From positions 982,001 to 1,046,000 of the forward strand of contig JABAKD010000017.1 in NCBI GenBank assembly GCA_012845835.1: a stretch of DNA of 64,000 bases. Reading direction: 5' to 3'. The stretch is from Undaria pinnatifida. Taxonomy: Eukaryota > Sar > Phaeophyceae > Laminariales > Alariaceae. The notes under the pieces were generated by a model, which searched no databases, had not been told where the DNA came from, and saw only the letters and a list, made by a program, of their open reading frames with translations. Position numbers and translations under genes: made by a program. The first letter of the stretch is position 1; every line of letters begins with the position of its first letter. Shown one piece after another: positions 12,701-26,500 of the stretch.

Positions 12701-14471
12701 ATAAAACTATTTTCAAGTTCGTTGGTAGGCTTTACGTTTTACTCGCCAATCCCAGCAAAAAAAAAGCCGAGAAGTCCCATGCTACTACTTACGCCTGGCC
12801 CCTTTCGAACTCCACCGACGAACTACTGGGAAGTAGTGTCGGATAGTTTTCCCAGTAGTGAAAGGTGTTAAATGATTACTAAGTCAGTTAATAGTATTCC
12901 GCCACCCAACAAGTCCAGCCAACTTAGCCGTCACGCCCCGCCGACTTAGCCGTCAAGCCCAGACAACTTAGCCGTCAAGCCCTGCCGACTTAGCCGCCAA
13001 GCCCCGCCGACTTAGCCGTCGAGCCCAGCCAACTTAGACGTCAACCCCAGACAACTTAGTCATCAAGTCCAAACAGCTCACGATCCTATCAATAGCTACT
13101 ACCGTTGTATACACCAGATACAACACCTGATTGTGCATGCATTTCCGACAGACCGAGAGGGAGCACCACGCGCACTGATGCCTCGCGACCAGCTCATCAA
13201 ACGAGGAATCGCACGCCGCGCACGTCGTCGCCGCAGCCACACTCTCCTCCTCCTCTCCCCGAGACCCAAACACCGTCCCCGACGAAGACGGCGGCGGAGA
13301 AGGCGGACGAGGACCGCCGACACTTGTCGGACTCTCCTCCCCCTCATCCAATCCACTACCAGGAGAAAGCCGCGGCGATGGAGCACTTCTCCCAAGCCCC
13401 TCACCACCGCCACCACCATCATCTCCATAATCTAGATCGTTGTTGTTGTCGTTCTCAAGGTCGTCGTCGCCCTCGTTCCCTGCGCCGCGGCCAACGCCCA
13501 CGAGAGGAAAATTCTCGGAATTTTCTCCGTGGAAACCCGCGGCGAGGATGTTTTCGCCGATACACCCGGCCAGGGCGGCCCTCGCGTCAGGTGTGAGCGA
13601 CAGCGACATTCGCGGTAGTTCCACCTTCACCCGCATGACCTTCTCCTCCCTCTGCTTGCTGCTGTCAGATTTTTCGCCGGGGCTGTCGCCGCCTCCCGCT
13701 GGTTCTTCGTGTACCGCGTTCAATCCTCCCGGCCCTCCAAGCGGCCCTGCGCTACTGCTTACCTCTCGGCTGCGAGTGTCAGTACCGCTACCGCCTCCGC
13801 TGCTACCACTGCCGCCACCACTGCCGCTACCGCTGCTGTCACCAGTACCGGTGGGACGATAACCTTCGCCCTGCGGCTTCGCATCATTTCCATCACCAAC
13901 ACCATCACCGTCACCACCATCATCACCACCAGCTGCGACAAGCAGAGCACTCTCGAGCGCTTCAAGCGGCAGGGACGCGGCATCAACGCCACCACCACCA
14001 CCACCATCACTCCCTTCACCAGAGGGAGAAACCGTCGTCACGATAACCCTCAAGTCCGCCGGATCTCTGAGAATGGGACGCCATCGGTCCACCCCCCCCC
14101 ACCCCACTGCCTCCTTAGCTTCCGCTCGGGCTCCCTCTTTTCCTTCGCAATTTCCGATGGCATGATCTCCCGTGGTGTGGTCGCTCGAAAATCCGTCGGT
14201 AGTGACCGGAAAGAGCGGTCGGGAGGCTCGACCGCAATCCAAGGAAAACTCTTCCCCAAAGGAAACTTCTGTCCCCGGGGCGTGGAGCACCATGTGGCGA
14301 GACGTGGGGCCTGTCGGGGAGCAGTCCTCGAGTTGTGGAGGGGCGCTCCTGTACGGAGAGGTAACCCAAAGCACGTTGGCGACCGGAATGGGTGGAGGGG
14401 GGGGTCTGCAATTGTGCGAAGGGTTTCTGGGGTCTCGGGAGAGATGCTGTTGGTTCTGCTACTGTTGGTGG

Positions 14472-14511
<40 letters not shown>

Positions 14512-17500
14512 ATCAATAGCGCAGTGGGATACCCGATTTAGGAGCCCCTTGGACCAGGCAAGTGTCACCTACTATCTCCGTACCGCTCTTATCTCATATT
14601 GGGTATTGTATAAGTTCTGGTACAGGCGCAACAGTCATGAAGGATTTCTTGTAGGCGTGGCAAGGTGTGACAAGACGATTACCGCTCTTAAATCAGTTTC
14701 CTCTTATCATGGACGCTCTTAAAATCGGGTAACTCACTGCAGTTGAAAATGTTTGCGGGTTGTTTGGCTGTCACTGCTGTTGGTAGTTGCTGGTGGTTGC
14801 AGGTGTTACTGTTGTAGGTTTCAGCCATTACGTCTGATTTTCAACTTAGCCATCGCCATCACCAACTAAGCAGCCCTTACTCGTACATAGCCTTCCTGCC
14901 TATATCTCGTTAAGTTTCCATCGTCACCCGAACCCGATTGTGCACTTGTAGCCTCCCCGCACATATCTGGTAGAGCATCCGCAGACAATCATACCGTCCG
15001 TACCCGCAGCCTTCCTGCATCTATCTTCGGTCCTGGGTCCCTCGGCAGGTAGCCCCCCAGCCATAGTAGTCTCAATTTAATACCAGGGTACTATGCTCGT
15101 ACGCTCACGGGATCAATCTAGTCCAGCACAACACGAAAAACTCAAAAAGTCTACCGCTCACCCGTCACTTTCTCCGCCTGTCCAAGTGCTGAACCGCAGG
15201 TATTGCGGTCTTACCACCAAGTGTCGCGGATCCGTGAGACACCCTGGTAGCACCACCGTAGGCGCCGGGAGCGTTACGTGAATTTCCGACGAGCTTCGCA
15301 ACCCGGTCTTCATCCTTCCGTCCCAACCAGCAGGCGTGTCGGTGTGTGCGGCGCAATCATCCCCGGTTTGTCCGTCGGTAGCGGTTACGTCTGTAAAAAA
15401 TATTTTCGAATCGCGAAACCAACGGCCAACGTGCGGCAAGATCAAGCAATAAGGGGCCTTGTTCTGGTCAGGTGAGGGCAAGAAGTCATCGTACCGCATA
15501 AGGTCTCCGCTAGAAGGATGCGAAGAGTCGTCGCCAGATCGCACATCGGCAAATGACCGTTTTTGTTTATTATCTCGTGATGTGGCACAATTCGTTCGGT
15601 TGGCGTCGCAACCTCACCGAGCACGCAGTAACATACCATACCATACCGTACCATATCATACCATACCACACCATGCCATACATATTACATACCATACCAT
15701 GCATACCACACTACACCACAGCACAGCACACCACACCACACACCACACCATACGCTAAAGGAAAACAAAAACTGCCCTCGCGAGCTCTCACCGGTATCAG
15801 ACCAGCCCCCCTCGGGCCCCACCCCTGCCTCCGCCTCTCCCTCCGCTTCCGAGGATCCTCCCCACACGGCCGCGCCCAAAACTCCCTCCCACAAGAAATC
15901 AATCCCCTCCAGCCACAGCGGCTGCACATACGCCAAGCTCAACCGCGAAAAGTCTACCGTCAGCACCGAAGACTCCCACGAACATCGCCCACCCGGTGCA
16001 GCCGAGGACGGATCCCGGGCCAACGCTGGTGAACTCCCGGGGATGCCTGTAATATGTCCCCCGGGGACGCTAGCAATGCTTCCCCCGGAGACGCCAGCAA
16101 CGCGTCCCCCCCTCCCTTTCTCCTTGACGTAGCGGAAGGCCAAGGCCACGGGGGAGGGATGGGGGGTCGAGTCGTCATCTGGTGTGCTTCGGGGGGGGGG
16201 TCCAATCAGCGCCGAGTACAGGAGGTTGGATTGCCGTGGGTCGGTGGCCTTGAGGTCATCCAATCGGCCTTGCCAAACTACCGCAGAACCTGGAGAATGA
16301 AGCAAGCAAACGGTGGAAAAAAAAAAAATCAGGCGCGGTTCGTTGTGCGAGAGAGAGGGAGGGGGGGGTTGCGATATATTGTGCTGGTTGAAATGAAACT
16401 TGAAGCAAAATACAGACAACGCCAAACGTCTTCATGGAAGGAAGGAAAGTCGCAACACATCGTCATCACTAACACATCAATACCAGGTACCCAGGCATAG
16501 TTTTTCTTCCCTTATCGACATCACTATTGCTGTCGTCACCGCTATCGCTATCATTTGTATCTTCATCCGATATCCTTACCGGCACCGCCTAACGATGACA
16601 CCTCCTAAAACTCTATAATACCTTTTATCATCATCGATATCGCCATTCGATATCCAAGCCGTTACCCTTACTGTTACCGCCTAACGATTACCCCCCCTAT
16701 GACCCTAAATTAGTATTAATCATCGATATCGTCATCCGATATCTATGCCGCTACCCTTACCAATACCGCCGAACGATTACCCCAATTATAACTCTACATT
16801 ACCATTTATCATCTTCGATATCGTCATTCGATATCTATACCGCTACCCTTACCGATACCGCCTACCAGATAATTACTCCCACTATGACCATATTGCTATT
16901 AATTACCATCGATATCGGCATTCGATATCTACGCCGCTACACTTACCGTTGTCGCCGAACGAATACCCCGCCTGTGACTCAATACTACTATTTACCGTCG
17001 TCGATATCGCCATTCGATATCTATGCCACTACCCATACCGTTACCGCCGTACGATTATGCCTATACTACTATGTATCATAATCGATATCGTTCTTCGATA
17101 TCCGTACCCCTACCCTTACCGTTACCGCCCGACGACGCTTCCACCGTGAGGTCGAGACTCGCCGCGGACATCACCATAAGCTGGCGGCCCTCCCTCTCCT
17201 TGTTGAACGCGATCTGCCAACGGCACATCAAGAGAAAGACATCGAGAAAGTTACAGTGCTTCGAAAACAGCCAACTGCAGAGCGAGCGAGACACACGTCC
17301 AGAACATAAGCTATGTGTGTCTGTTGGTGTCTTCATATCAATAAATACATATATATATGTATATATATTTCTACCCAACGCCATCATCAGCAATCCATTA
17401 TCCGTCCTGATCACTCAACCTAGAGAGATACCTGGCACAAGGTATGTGGTCGCAGGACTGTGAGACAGAGAATCACCACTCTTTTCAAAATAGCCAAAAT

Positions 17501-20500
17501 AATCCCGACTTTCAACCCCGATAACCCGGACCGCGCCCTCCCGGCAAACTTTCGCAGCGCGAAGCTGTAACGAGTAGGCCTGCGAGCCGGCTCACTATAA
17601 CAATAAGAGATTTGAACTCGTCCGGGCCGGTCGGTGTTACTTGCCGGATTACATGCCGGCGCGGTGGCTTCGTTTTGTTTTCATTTAGTTTTCAAGAGAG
17701 TTTCGCTCTCTTTTCAACTTGCGACACTCCCGAGGTTTCAAGCCAACCACCTCCCGAAGGGGAACCTTGTGGCACACTACTAATAACTGTATGTCGGACT
17801 CAGCCCACGGTAGGGGTGCAGGGGAAGGTTCTAAGAAATTTCTGAGCTCCTAACGTGAAGAGCTCCATATATCTCACCCCAAACATGACTTCGAAGACAT
17901 TCGTGACGAAAACAAAATCTACAGGGCTAGTCCTGAAAAATCGTACTCGTAGAGTTTGATCTCCCACCCCACGCATGACTTCCGAGACTTTCGTGGCCAA
18001 AACAAATCTACAGGACTAGTCCTAAAAAATCATACTCGTAAAGTTGTGATGCTAACCGAGAGCTCCTCACATGAGGAGCTCAATATCTCACCCGATACTA
18101 CATGACTTTGAAGGCATTCGTTCGCACAAACCGACCAAGCTTCTGTGCCTTAGTAGTCCTAAAACAATAGGTACTCGTGAAATTACTTGGATCAATGACT
18201 AACCGGTGGTTCCTCACGTAAGGAGCTCAATCGGACACAAACATTATAAGTTAATCCAACAACCGCAACCCCTACCGTGGAGTGACTCGTTGGCGACGTA
18301 TTACTGTACATTACAGTTACTTCCTAAACGGAAAGGGTTGCAGAATTCAGTGTTGTTATACCGGAACTGGCGCCTTTGTAGCTCGCGACGTGCTTCACAC
18401 TGAAAAAGACCAAAGCCAATTGGCTGACTTTACCACCAAACAAAATAAAAACACATCAATCCCGGCCAGCCTCCCACCCCCCTTACACACAGGCATGCAT
18501 ACCTCCAGCCCTTGTCGAGCCCCAACCCGGATTTCTGTCCAAGCAGACAGCAGCGGTTTCTTCATCGGGCGATCGACTCTCCGCGCTTCCTGCGCGGCTT
18601 GCGTGTCCTCCGCCCCGTCGTCTAGCCCCCCCCACCTGGGAGAACTACCGCTGCCTCTAGCCCCCCCAACACAATCGGCATTTGCATCCGATTTGCTCCT
18701 TGTCGCTGCCATCACTGCCGCCGCTGCCGCCGCCTCGCCCGTCTCTCCTCCCGAGGCGGCCGTAAGCGCGGCGTGGATTCTCCAGAGTGCCACCACGGTG
18801 CGGGGGTTCCAGTTGACAGCGACGGGGGCCTCGATTCCGACGGAGACGGCGGCGTTGTTTTCAGCAAAGTTGGCGCCGCCACCGGAAGTTGCGGAAGAAC
18901 CAGGACCACCGCCAGTAGCACGACCACCAGCGCCGCACGCAGAAGCAGCTGCATCAGAGGCAGCAGAACCAGAAGCAACAGTACCACCACCACCACCACC
19001 ACCAGAAGCTGCAGAAGCAGACGCATGAGCAGACGCAGCACCCGTACAAGTAGAAACATCAGCAGCTGCACAAGTAGAAACATCAGACGCAGCGCCAGCA
19101 CCAGAATATGTCACCTTCCGGTACGACACCAGGACCAAAGGAACGGAAGAGGAAGGTAAACCCTGGGCGGCACCATCAATGCCGTCGTCGTTGGTCGCTT
19201 GCTCAGGCGGTCGTCGTTGTCGCCGCGCCGTGGCGTCGTCATTTCCATCACTACCACCACTAGAAGTAGCAGCAGCGTTATCGGAAGGCGAGCAGGGATC
19301 GTCTCCACCAGCGGAGGCAATTTCATTCCGACCTTTCCGGCCTTCCCCTTCTTCCCCTTCCTCCTCCTCCTCATCTTCCAGCCATTTTCGGCATATGGAG
19401 GCGTCATCCTCGGAGGGCCACCGGGAGACGTGCGGGGGGTGCCGCGCGGGTCGCGATGGCAGTGGCGGTTGCGCGTCGATGACAAGAAGGTCCCGGAAAG
19501 CCGCACGGCAAGGGTCTCGCTGCAGAATATCGATCACCCTTACGGCCGATATCGATGCCGTCGCAGTCTCCACCTTCTCCCCGCCGCTGACATCGTTTTC
19601 TTCCAAAACACCCTCGTCATTACGGCGGCCACCGTTACCACTGCCGCCAACGCTTCCGCTATTACTTTTGCAATCACCGCCGCTGCTGTCACCACCACCA
19701 CCACCACTACCATTCAACCCGCCACTGCCGCTAACTCGAGAGTAGCCCAAATCCCACGCGCCGACAACAACCTTAACTACGGGCTGAGCCGGGGAGCCGA
19801 AGGCTGGATTAACACAAGCCGACGGTCCTGCCACGTGCGTGTTCGCCGCCACTCCTTCCCACTCCCCCCTAGCCGCGCTCGAACCTCCAGGTGCGCGCGG
19901 TGACGACGCTCGTTGCGAGGAACGTTCTGATAACCGTTCCGGGACACGTTCAGATATACGTTCCCGGTCTTCGTCTCCCATTACACGCTCACGCCCGAAA
20001 CCGACACCACCTCCACCACCGCTTCCTTCTGAAGGAAGAAAAGATGGCGGCGCAAGCACGAGTGCGTCGCGGAAGTACTGCTGAGGCGAGACAAAGTGCG
20101 TCCCAGAGTCGTCCTCCAACCGCACGCTCAGCCCCGCGCCTGACGCCCGCAAGTCCAGGTCTACAATGGCAGGCGGAGAAATACCCTCGGAAGCTTTCTG
20201 AGAAGAACGCAGAGTTGGCGGCGGCGATCGCGGCTGCTGAGGCGGGGCCGGCGGCCCTTCATGAGACCGCCCTTGTCCTTCCCCCGACACTTTCGCGTGC
20301 CCTCGCCCACGGCTTTGCCCCCACCCTCCCGCTGCCCCCGCGCCGCCTAGTGTCGCAGTTGCCGTGGGAGCGGACAGAAGCACCCGCGCCACCGTGGCAA
20401 CGTCGGAGGGCCGTAGCACCCCCCTTAGGGTCGAGCAACTGTCCACAAACACCCGTCGACGCCCGCGAACACCACCAACACCGCTAACGCCGCACGGCGC

Positions 20501-23500
20501 CAGGTTTCCAGTGGGCAAAGCAGAGGCGTCGTCCGCAGCAGGGACAGGCGGCGGTGGGGTGAAAGCGTAACTGACCGACCCGGCGATCGGTTCCACCACC
20601 GTGCGCCAGCCCGCGTTCCCTGGCGGGTCGCGTTCACCACGGTGGCGCGAAGATACATAGGAAACCGCGCTCTTGTCCCCTTCTCGGGGCGCCAGTGGTG
20701 GCGGCTGCAGCGATTGCAACGGATGCGATGGGGGCGACTTGACCGAAGTCACCGTGGCCATCGATTCTGCCACCGCAGCTTTTACAGCAGCCGCCTCCGA
20801 GTCTTCTCCATCACTGCGACAGCGCCACCGCCGCCGCTCCTGCTCCCGCTCACAATCCCGCCCCCGTGACCGCTCCCACGATGCAGCCGGTGCGCGTCCG
20901 GGGTACGGCCGCCGCGAAAAGGCCTCCATTTTCGAAACCCTGCAGAAGACGAGGGACGTCATTGGAGACTCGCCATCTTCTTCTAGCCGCATTTCTTCCG
21001 CAGCTGGAGGGCTAACGCTGCGGTAGAGGCCCCTCCTGCTTTACCGACAATCGACGCCGTGGTGGCGGCGGCGGCGGCGGCGGCGGCAGCGCGGCATACG
21101 GCAACGTTGGTTGAGGTGCGACATCGACACATCCTACGCTAGGGGCAGCACGTTTCGGACAAAAGTATTTCTGGCGGACAGGGCTCCCTAAATAATTGAG
21201 GGGCCGCCCGATATCGTTAGAGCCACTTTTTACAGAGTGCCATAGTAACCAGGACCCACGATACACACAAAAACCTATATCCCACAGCTTCTACCAATCA
21301 TATTTGGTCCTGATTATGGTCCTGGTTACTATGTTCCCCCGAAATATCGTGTGGCATAATCGTGTTCGCTACGTACGCAGTACCGACGCAGGCGCAGACC
21401 ATTGGCTTGTTAATCGGGTTACACTTTTCACTTTTCTCAAAAGTCAGTGATTAAGTGGTGAGAGACAGAGAACCCCTGAAGAGCGGGGCGTCAAAAACTT
21501 CAAACCAAGGCTAGGGGGGGGGGGGGGGGGGGCATGCTAAGGGAGGCATGTTAAGGGGGGCGTACTCATTTGTTTCTCGCCTTAGTCATTTGACCATTGA
21601 ACACGCATCCCTTTCGAGACGGAGCATCGTTCCTACTCCTAATTGAGACACCTCTAACATGTGGGCGCTCATTGCGCTTCTTCCATATACTACATAGAAA
21701 CTGTTTGCTTATCCTATCCCCGTCCTGTTTCGCCCTCTACAGCAGTGGGGGGGTGGGTGGGGATACCCCCATTTGTACCATCGGGTTTTCACCACTCGCA
21801 CGAATGACTTATTCCTATTAATACTTCTCGGGCGAAAATATCTCCGTGGAATTATTTTTGGCGCAGCGCAGCTTACCATTCCAGCGAAAATAATGAAGGA
21901 ACTACTTTTGGCGCAGCGTAGCTTATCATTCCATTGCGGATTCACACCGCAAAATTAGAGCGGCACGAATGACCAAGGCTGAGATAGGGGGGGGGGGGGG
22001 GGGGGGAAGGGTACCCGTTTCTTCACAACCGGGTTCGAGCCACTCACCCGAGTGACTCTGTACCTCACTGAAAAAAACATTTTGGATATTAGTTTGGCGC
22101 AGCGTACCTAACCATTCCATCAAGGTTTCATGCCGCTACAAAGACGGCACGAAATCTTGAGACGACAAAGAAACACGTGGGTCACTCGCGAGAGTGGCCC
22201 CTAGCCATTACAAGAAGGGGAACTACAAAGTGATGCCCCAACCGCACCCTTGGCCGAAAGCTCAAGGTCGCAAAAGGAATAGGGCCGTCACTCGCGCGAG
22301 TGACCTCGAGCCACTGCAAAACGAAGGTCCCAAATGTGACCCTAGCCTTCATGTTCAGGTGCATGCCATCCGTAACACGCGGCTGTTGTTGGGGTGCGGC
22401 ATGCAGTGCTGTTGGCGGACGGCATGCGGTGCCGTTCGTCGAGCCATGGCACAAAGTATCGCTGGGGTGAGGCATACGGTATTGTATGGGGTGCGTCATG
22501 CGGTGTTGTCGAGGGGAAGACACACGGCACTGTTGGGGTGTACCACATAGTGCTATTGAACCGCGCCATTCAGTGTTGTTCGGGTGCGTCAGAGGGTTTC
22601 ATTGGTGGGACCATACCATACTGTGTTCTTGGGTGCCCCGTACCGTGTTGTTGGGGGGAGACGCACGGCGTTGGGGTATGCCACACAGCAGTTTCGTGGG
22701 GATAGGAGATACAGCTGTGTCGGGGTGTGCCTTCCGGTCGAGTTGGTTGGACCACGCAATACGGTGCTGTTGGAGTGCCCGCCATACAGTGTTGATGGGG
22801 GGGGGGGGGGGCACACGATGCCGCTAGTCACACGTGGCACAACGTATCGCTGAAATGCACGCACACGCACAAGTGCTTCAAGCGCGCGCAGGCCGATACA
22901 ATGTAAGGCGACACGATACAAGGCGACACAGCAAACAGCAGCAGTGCTACGTTCCTGCTGTCGCGTGCATATGGGGCGTGGCTCTGAGAGCCAAGCAACT
23001 GCAGGTCCACCAGGCAGCACCGTGGCGGGGTATACCGTGTCGTCCGGAAGAAGATAGCTAACGTTATCGTATACGGGCCATGTGCAACGTATGGCTGTCT
23101 TTGGGGCGCGACCTGCGGCCACACACTAGAAAACGGCGATACGCTCACCCTCACAGTATGAGAAATAGCAACAAAACCAAACCGGCACCGCTGTAGTGCA
23201 GGAAACAGCAGTGGCTCACGAGAACCACCTCGACCAGACGCAACAAACCTCAACCCATCGAAAACCTTACGTGAAATCCAACAACAAAACCTTGCTCACG
23301 TGGATGAAAAAGCACCCGCGCCAAGCTCCACCATCCAATGGCCGTCCAGGAACAAGCCGCTCGTCATCCTCATTGACAGGTCCGCCCGCACCACCACCGC
23401 TTCGCCATCCCCTCCGCCCCCTCCGCCACCGCCTCCCTCAAACCCCTCCCTCCCGATCCTCCTAACCCTAGCTCCCCCAAAATCCTCGCTTCTTCCCCTC

Positions 23501-26500
23501 CTAACGCTAGCGTCTTCAAAGTCCTGGTTCCTACCCCTCCTTAACTCAGCGCCCTTAGCACAGTGGGCGCCTTCGTAGTCCCACGGCTCCAGCACGAGAG
23601 AGGTTCCGGATAAGTGCAAGTCCAGCGCCGAGGCTAGCTTGGCTATCAGAGCAGCCTCAACCGCGGAGCTGTCGCCGTCGGTAGCGGCCAAATTTCCCCC
23701 CTCACGCTGGCTGAGATGGGCTTCTGTATTATTGTCCACCGGCTTGGCCCCCTCCGAACGTTTTCCTACCAAGCTCTTGTCACCTTCTCTCTTGCTTCCG
23801 CCTTCAGAGCTGCCACTGTCGCCGCTACCGCCGCCGCCCCTGCCACCGGCCCCACCGCCACCAGCATCATCACCACCTACATCGTTACCACCACCGCCGC
23901 CGCTGCCACCGCCACCGCCGTCGCCGCTGGCTCCCCCGGCCCAGGCCCGCCACCGCTCCCACCCGACCTTAGACAGCAAGACGCTGCCCCCGCCGAAAGC
24001 GAGCGAGTTCGAGCGGCCGCCGTCAAGCCAGCTCGTCCTACTCCAGCGGAAAGACGAAGCGGGCGAGGTAGCAGTAGCAGTAGCAGTAGCAGTAGCAGCA
24101 GTAGTATCAGCAGCAGTACGAGGAGGTGTGCCGCCCAGAGAAGAGCAACAAGCAAACAGGGACGCGGTGCCATCATCCCCCGTCCTGCGCGCCCCTTTAA
24201 ATGTCTTGTCCGCGCAGTTTTCAAACGGAGGAAGTGCGTCACCGGCGGGAGGACCACAATGAAACGGGGACGTTTTTTTAGCGCCCCCTACGTCGCAGGC
24301 TTCCTTTCCTGCCTTGTCTGCGCCATCCTCCAAGGTGTCCGTATAAGAAGCACTCTTTGGGTCGTCATTTAGGCCGTCATTTTGGTCACCAGCGGAGGCG
24401 TCGGCATGAACTGGAGCTGAATTACCAGCAACATTGGGGACATCAGGGGAAACCCCCCGCTGAATAATCTGCTGGTGGAAAGAAAGAGGGATGTCTGGTG
24501 CGGGACCCAAGAGCTCTCTGGCCCCGACCCCCCGAGGCAAGCTCTCCGTGAGCAAAGGCTCTTCCATGACCACCTCGTTTCGCGATCGGAAGTCTGAAAA
24601 TCTGCCACACGCGTGGGAGAGAGGCGGTTGTTTGATGAAAAAGGGAGAAAAGGCGGGGAGGAGGAGGAGGGGTGGGACAGAGAAGGGGGGGGGTCGCGCG
24701 GGTGGTCGTGCCTTAGCGTTTCACATATATCGGAAGTATGATAAACCTGCAGCACGCATGAGGGGCATGGGGAGGAGGGCGGGGGGGGGGGGGTGCACAT
24801 GCGTGGCGTTTTGCATGTCCAAGCTTTGGCCTTTGAAGGTTCGCTGCCGTGGGTTTCCTACCCCAACAGACGGGGAGGTCCAACCGGGGTGCTGATATTT
24901 GGTTAGCCCTTCGTGCATTTATACAAAACACTTTTCAACCAATGAGACAAATACAACAAAAACGAGGAACATACGAACAAGAGAAAGATAGAGACCGAAA
25001 ACGAATACCAAGAAGTAAAAACGAGGACCACAAAAGAAAACGATACAAAACCTGAACAAACCTGAGCATCCTCCACGTCAGCAGCGGGCTCCGAATCCTG
25101 CCGACCTCGACAAGCTCGCCGCCATTGACCCCGGCGAGGCCACTAGCACTCGCCTCCTCCCCAACACCGGCGCCAACACCGGCGCCAACACCGCCACCAG
25201 CACCGACACCAACCTCACCCACTTCCGCCGCCGCCCCCACCACCGCCTCCGTCCGGCAAGCTACAAGGCTAGCATCTAATAGATGAAAAGTAACGTCAAA
25301 GGTAGTGGCGACAGCAGAGGGGTGCTCGAACGGAAATACCGCCAACTGCCTCCTCGCCGCCCCCGCTGCCGCACCTCCACCCCCCCCCAGGCCCCCGCCG
25401 TCGGCGTTCCCGCCGTCTCGTCCGCCCCCTACTTCCGGCTCAGGGTTGGCGTTCAGCGATGGAAAAAGCGAATCCGCGGCCTCGGGAACGGGCGCGGAGA
25501 TATTCCGTCCCAGGACCTTGATAATTCGAACCAAAGAAGTCAACGGTGTGTTACGGAGGCGATACGTTAAGGCGGGGGGGGGGAGTGTACTCATTTCATG
25601 CATAGCCGTGGTCTCAAGACCGCAAACCCCCGCATCCCCACATTGCCGGGAAGGAGCATGTCAGGCTTTCACCCTCCAGGAAGACATTGCGTGCGCCAAG
25701 CGCGAAGCGCGGTGACGTGTTCTGCGCCTCGCGTGAAGGGCGAGCAGCATCCTATGAACAACAACTGGCGGGGCGGACTTCTACACCTTGCGCGTACATT
25801 CTTGCATAATATGGATGACAACTTCGAAACAACTTGTTTGTGTTCTGGCGTGGCAAGTTCCGGAGACAGCAATGGGGATATCATGTAACTGCCTCGTGGA
25901 TGCCTCACCATATGCACACTACGTGATATCATCCCCCTCGCGCGGAGTTGAGGAGGGGCGAACTCATTTGTCGCTTGCCTTAGACCTTCAACCATTGACC
26001 ACGTATCTATCCCGTTCAAGACGGAGCACCGTCCCTACGCCCAATAGAGACACCTCCAGCTGTGGGGCGATCGCTACAAGCTTCTTCCACATATTACAGG
26101 CAACCGTCTTGCTTATCTTATCTCCTCCCTGTTGGCCATAATCTATCTCCTAAGATGTCGACCGTAGTCTCTCTTCTATCCAGTGTACCAATTTTTCCCA
26201 GGTCGGGGGGGGGGTAAAGTTCACATAATAGGGCCCAGACACCTCAAGGGGATAAGGTTAACCATGGTTCGGCCGAATATGGTATCCATTAACAGGTTCA
26301 GCGACCAAATAAAAGGGCAAAGTGCACCGTCTGGTGCGAGCGCGCATCCGTCCAAGCCGCGTTATACTGCGGACAAGGCCGTATCACAATAACCCACTGC
26401 ATCGTGCTTCGGACACTGAAACGATGGCTGACGCTGTACCGTCCGTCATCTTTGTTTTTCGTCGAGTTTTTCTTCTGAACCCTGATAGAACTGCACCAAC

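Larger units (their letters stand above)
12122..13126 (-). other. Intron 27 (splits the FYVE finger)
   Basis: Contains two Stowaway-like MITEs (12230-12448) and a 22-23-bp minisatellite of the form ACTTAGCCGTCAAGCCC at 12905-13075. It separates the sixth and seventh zinc ligands. Confidence 0.65.
12002..13222 (-). other. FYVE-type zinc finger embedded in VPS13 (spans intron 27)
   Basis: Cysteines fall as C-x2-C-x12-C-x2-C-x4-C-x2-C, then after about 40 residues C-x2-C, the spacing of FYVE fingers apart from the longer last gap. The third ligand is preceded by A-R-H-Q, a reduced form of the R/K-R/K-H-H-C-R PI3P-binding motif, and DSSF matches the usual small-x-x-F after the first pair. FYVE domains bind PI3P on endosomes. 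Binding by this reduced motif is inference. Confidence 0.75.
21018..23299 (-). other. Intron 22 (2.3 kb)
   Basis: GC-trinucleotide run near the acceptor (21060-21090), a MITE (21241-21333), a poly-C-ended repeat (21558-21740), two copies of a segment with TTTGGCGCAGCGTA (21820-22110) and a ~30-bp minisatellite (22380-22820). Confidence 0.6.

Noticed and set aside
13105-14722. Long plus-strand open frame opposite exon 27 (337 codons)
   Set aside because: Antisense shadow of a GC-rich coding exon; runs into a (GTT)n tract and has no family similarity.
19179-20487. Several plus-strand frames of 188-234 codons opposite exon 23
   Set aside because: Low-complexity Ser/Pro/Arg antisense shadows of the 839-codon exon.
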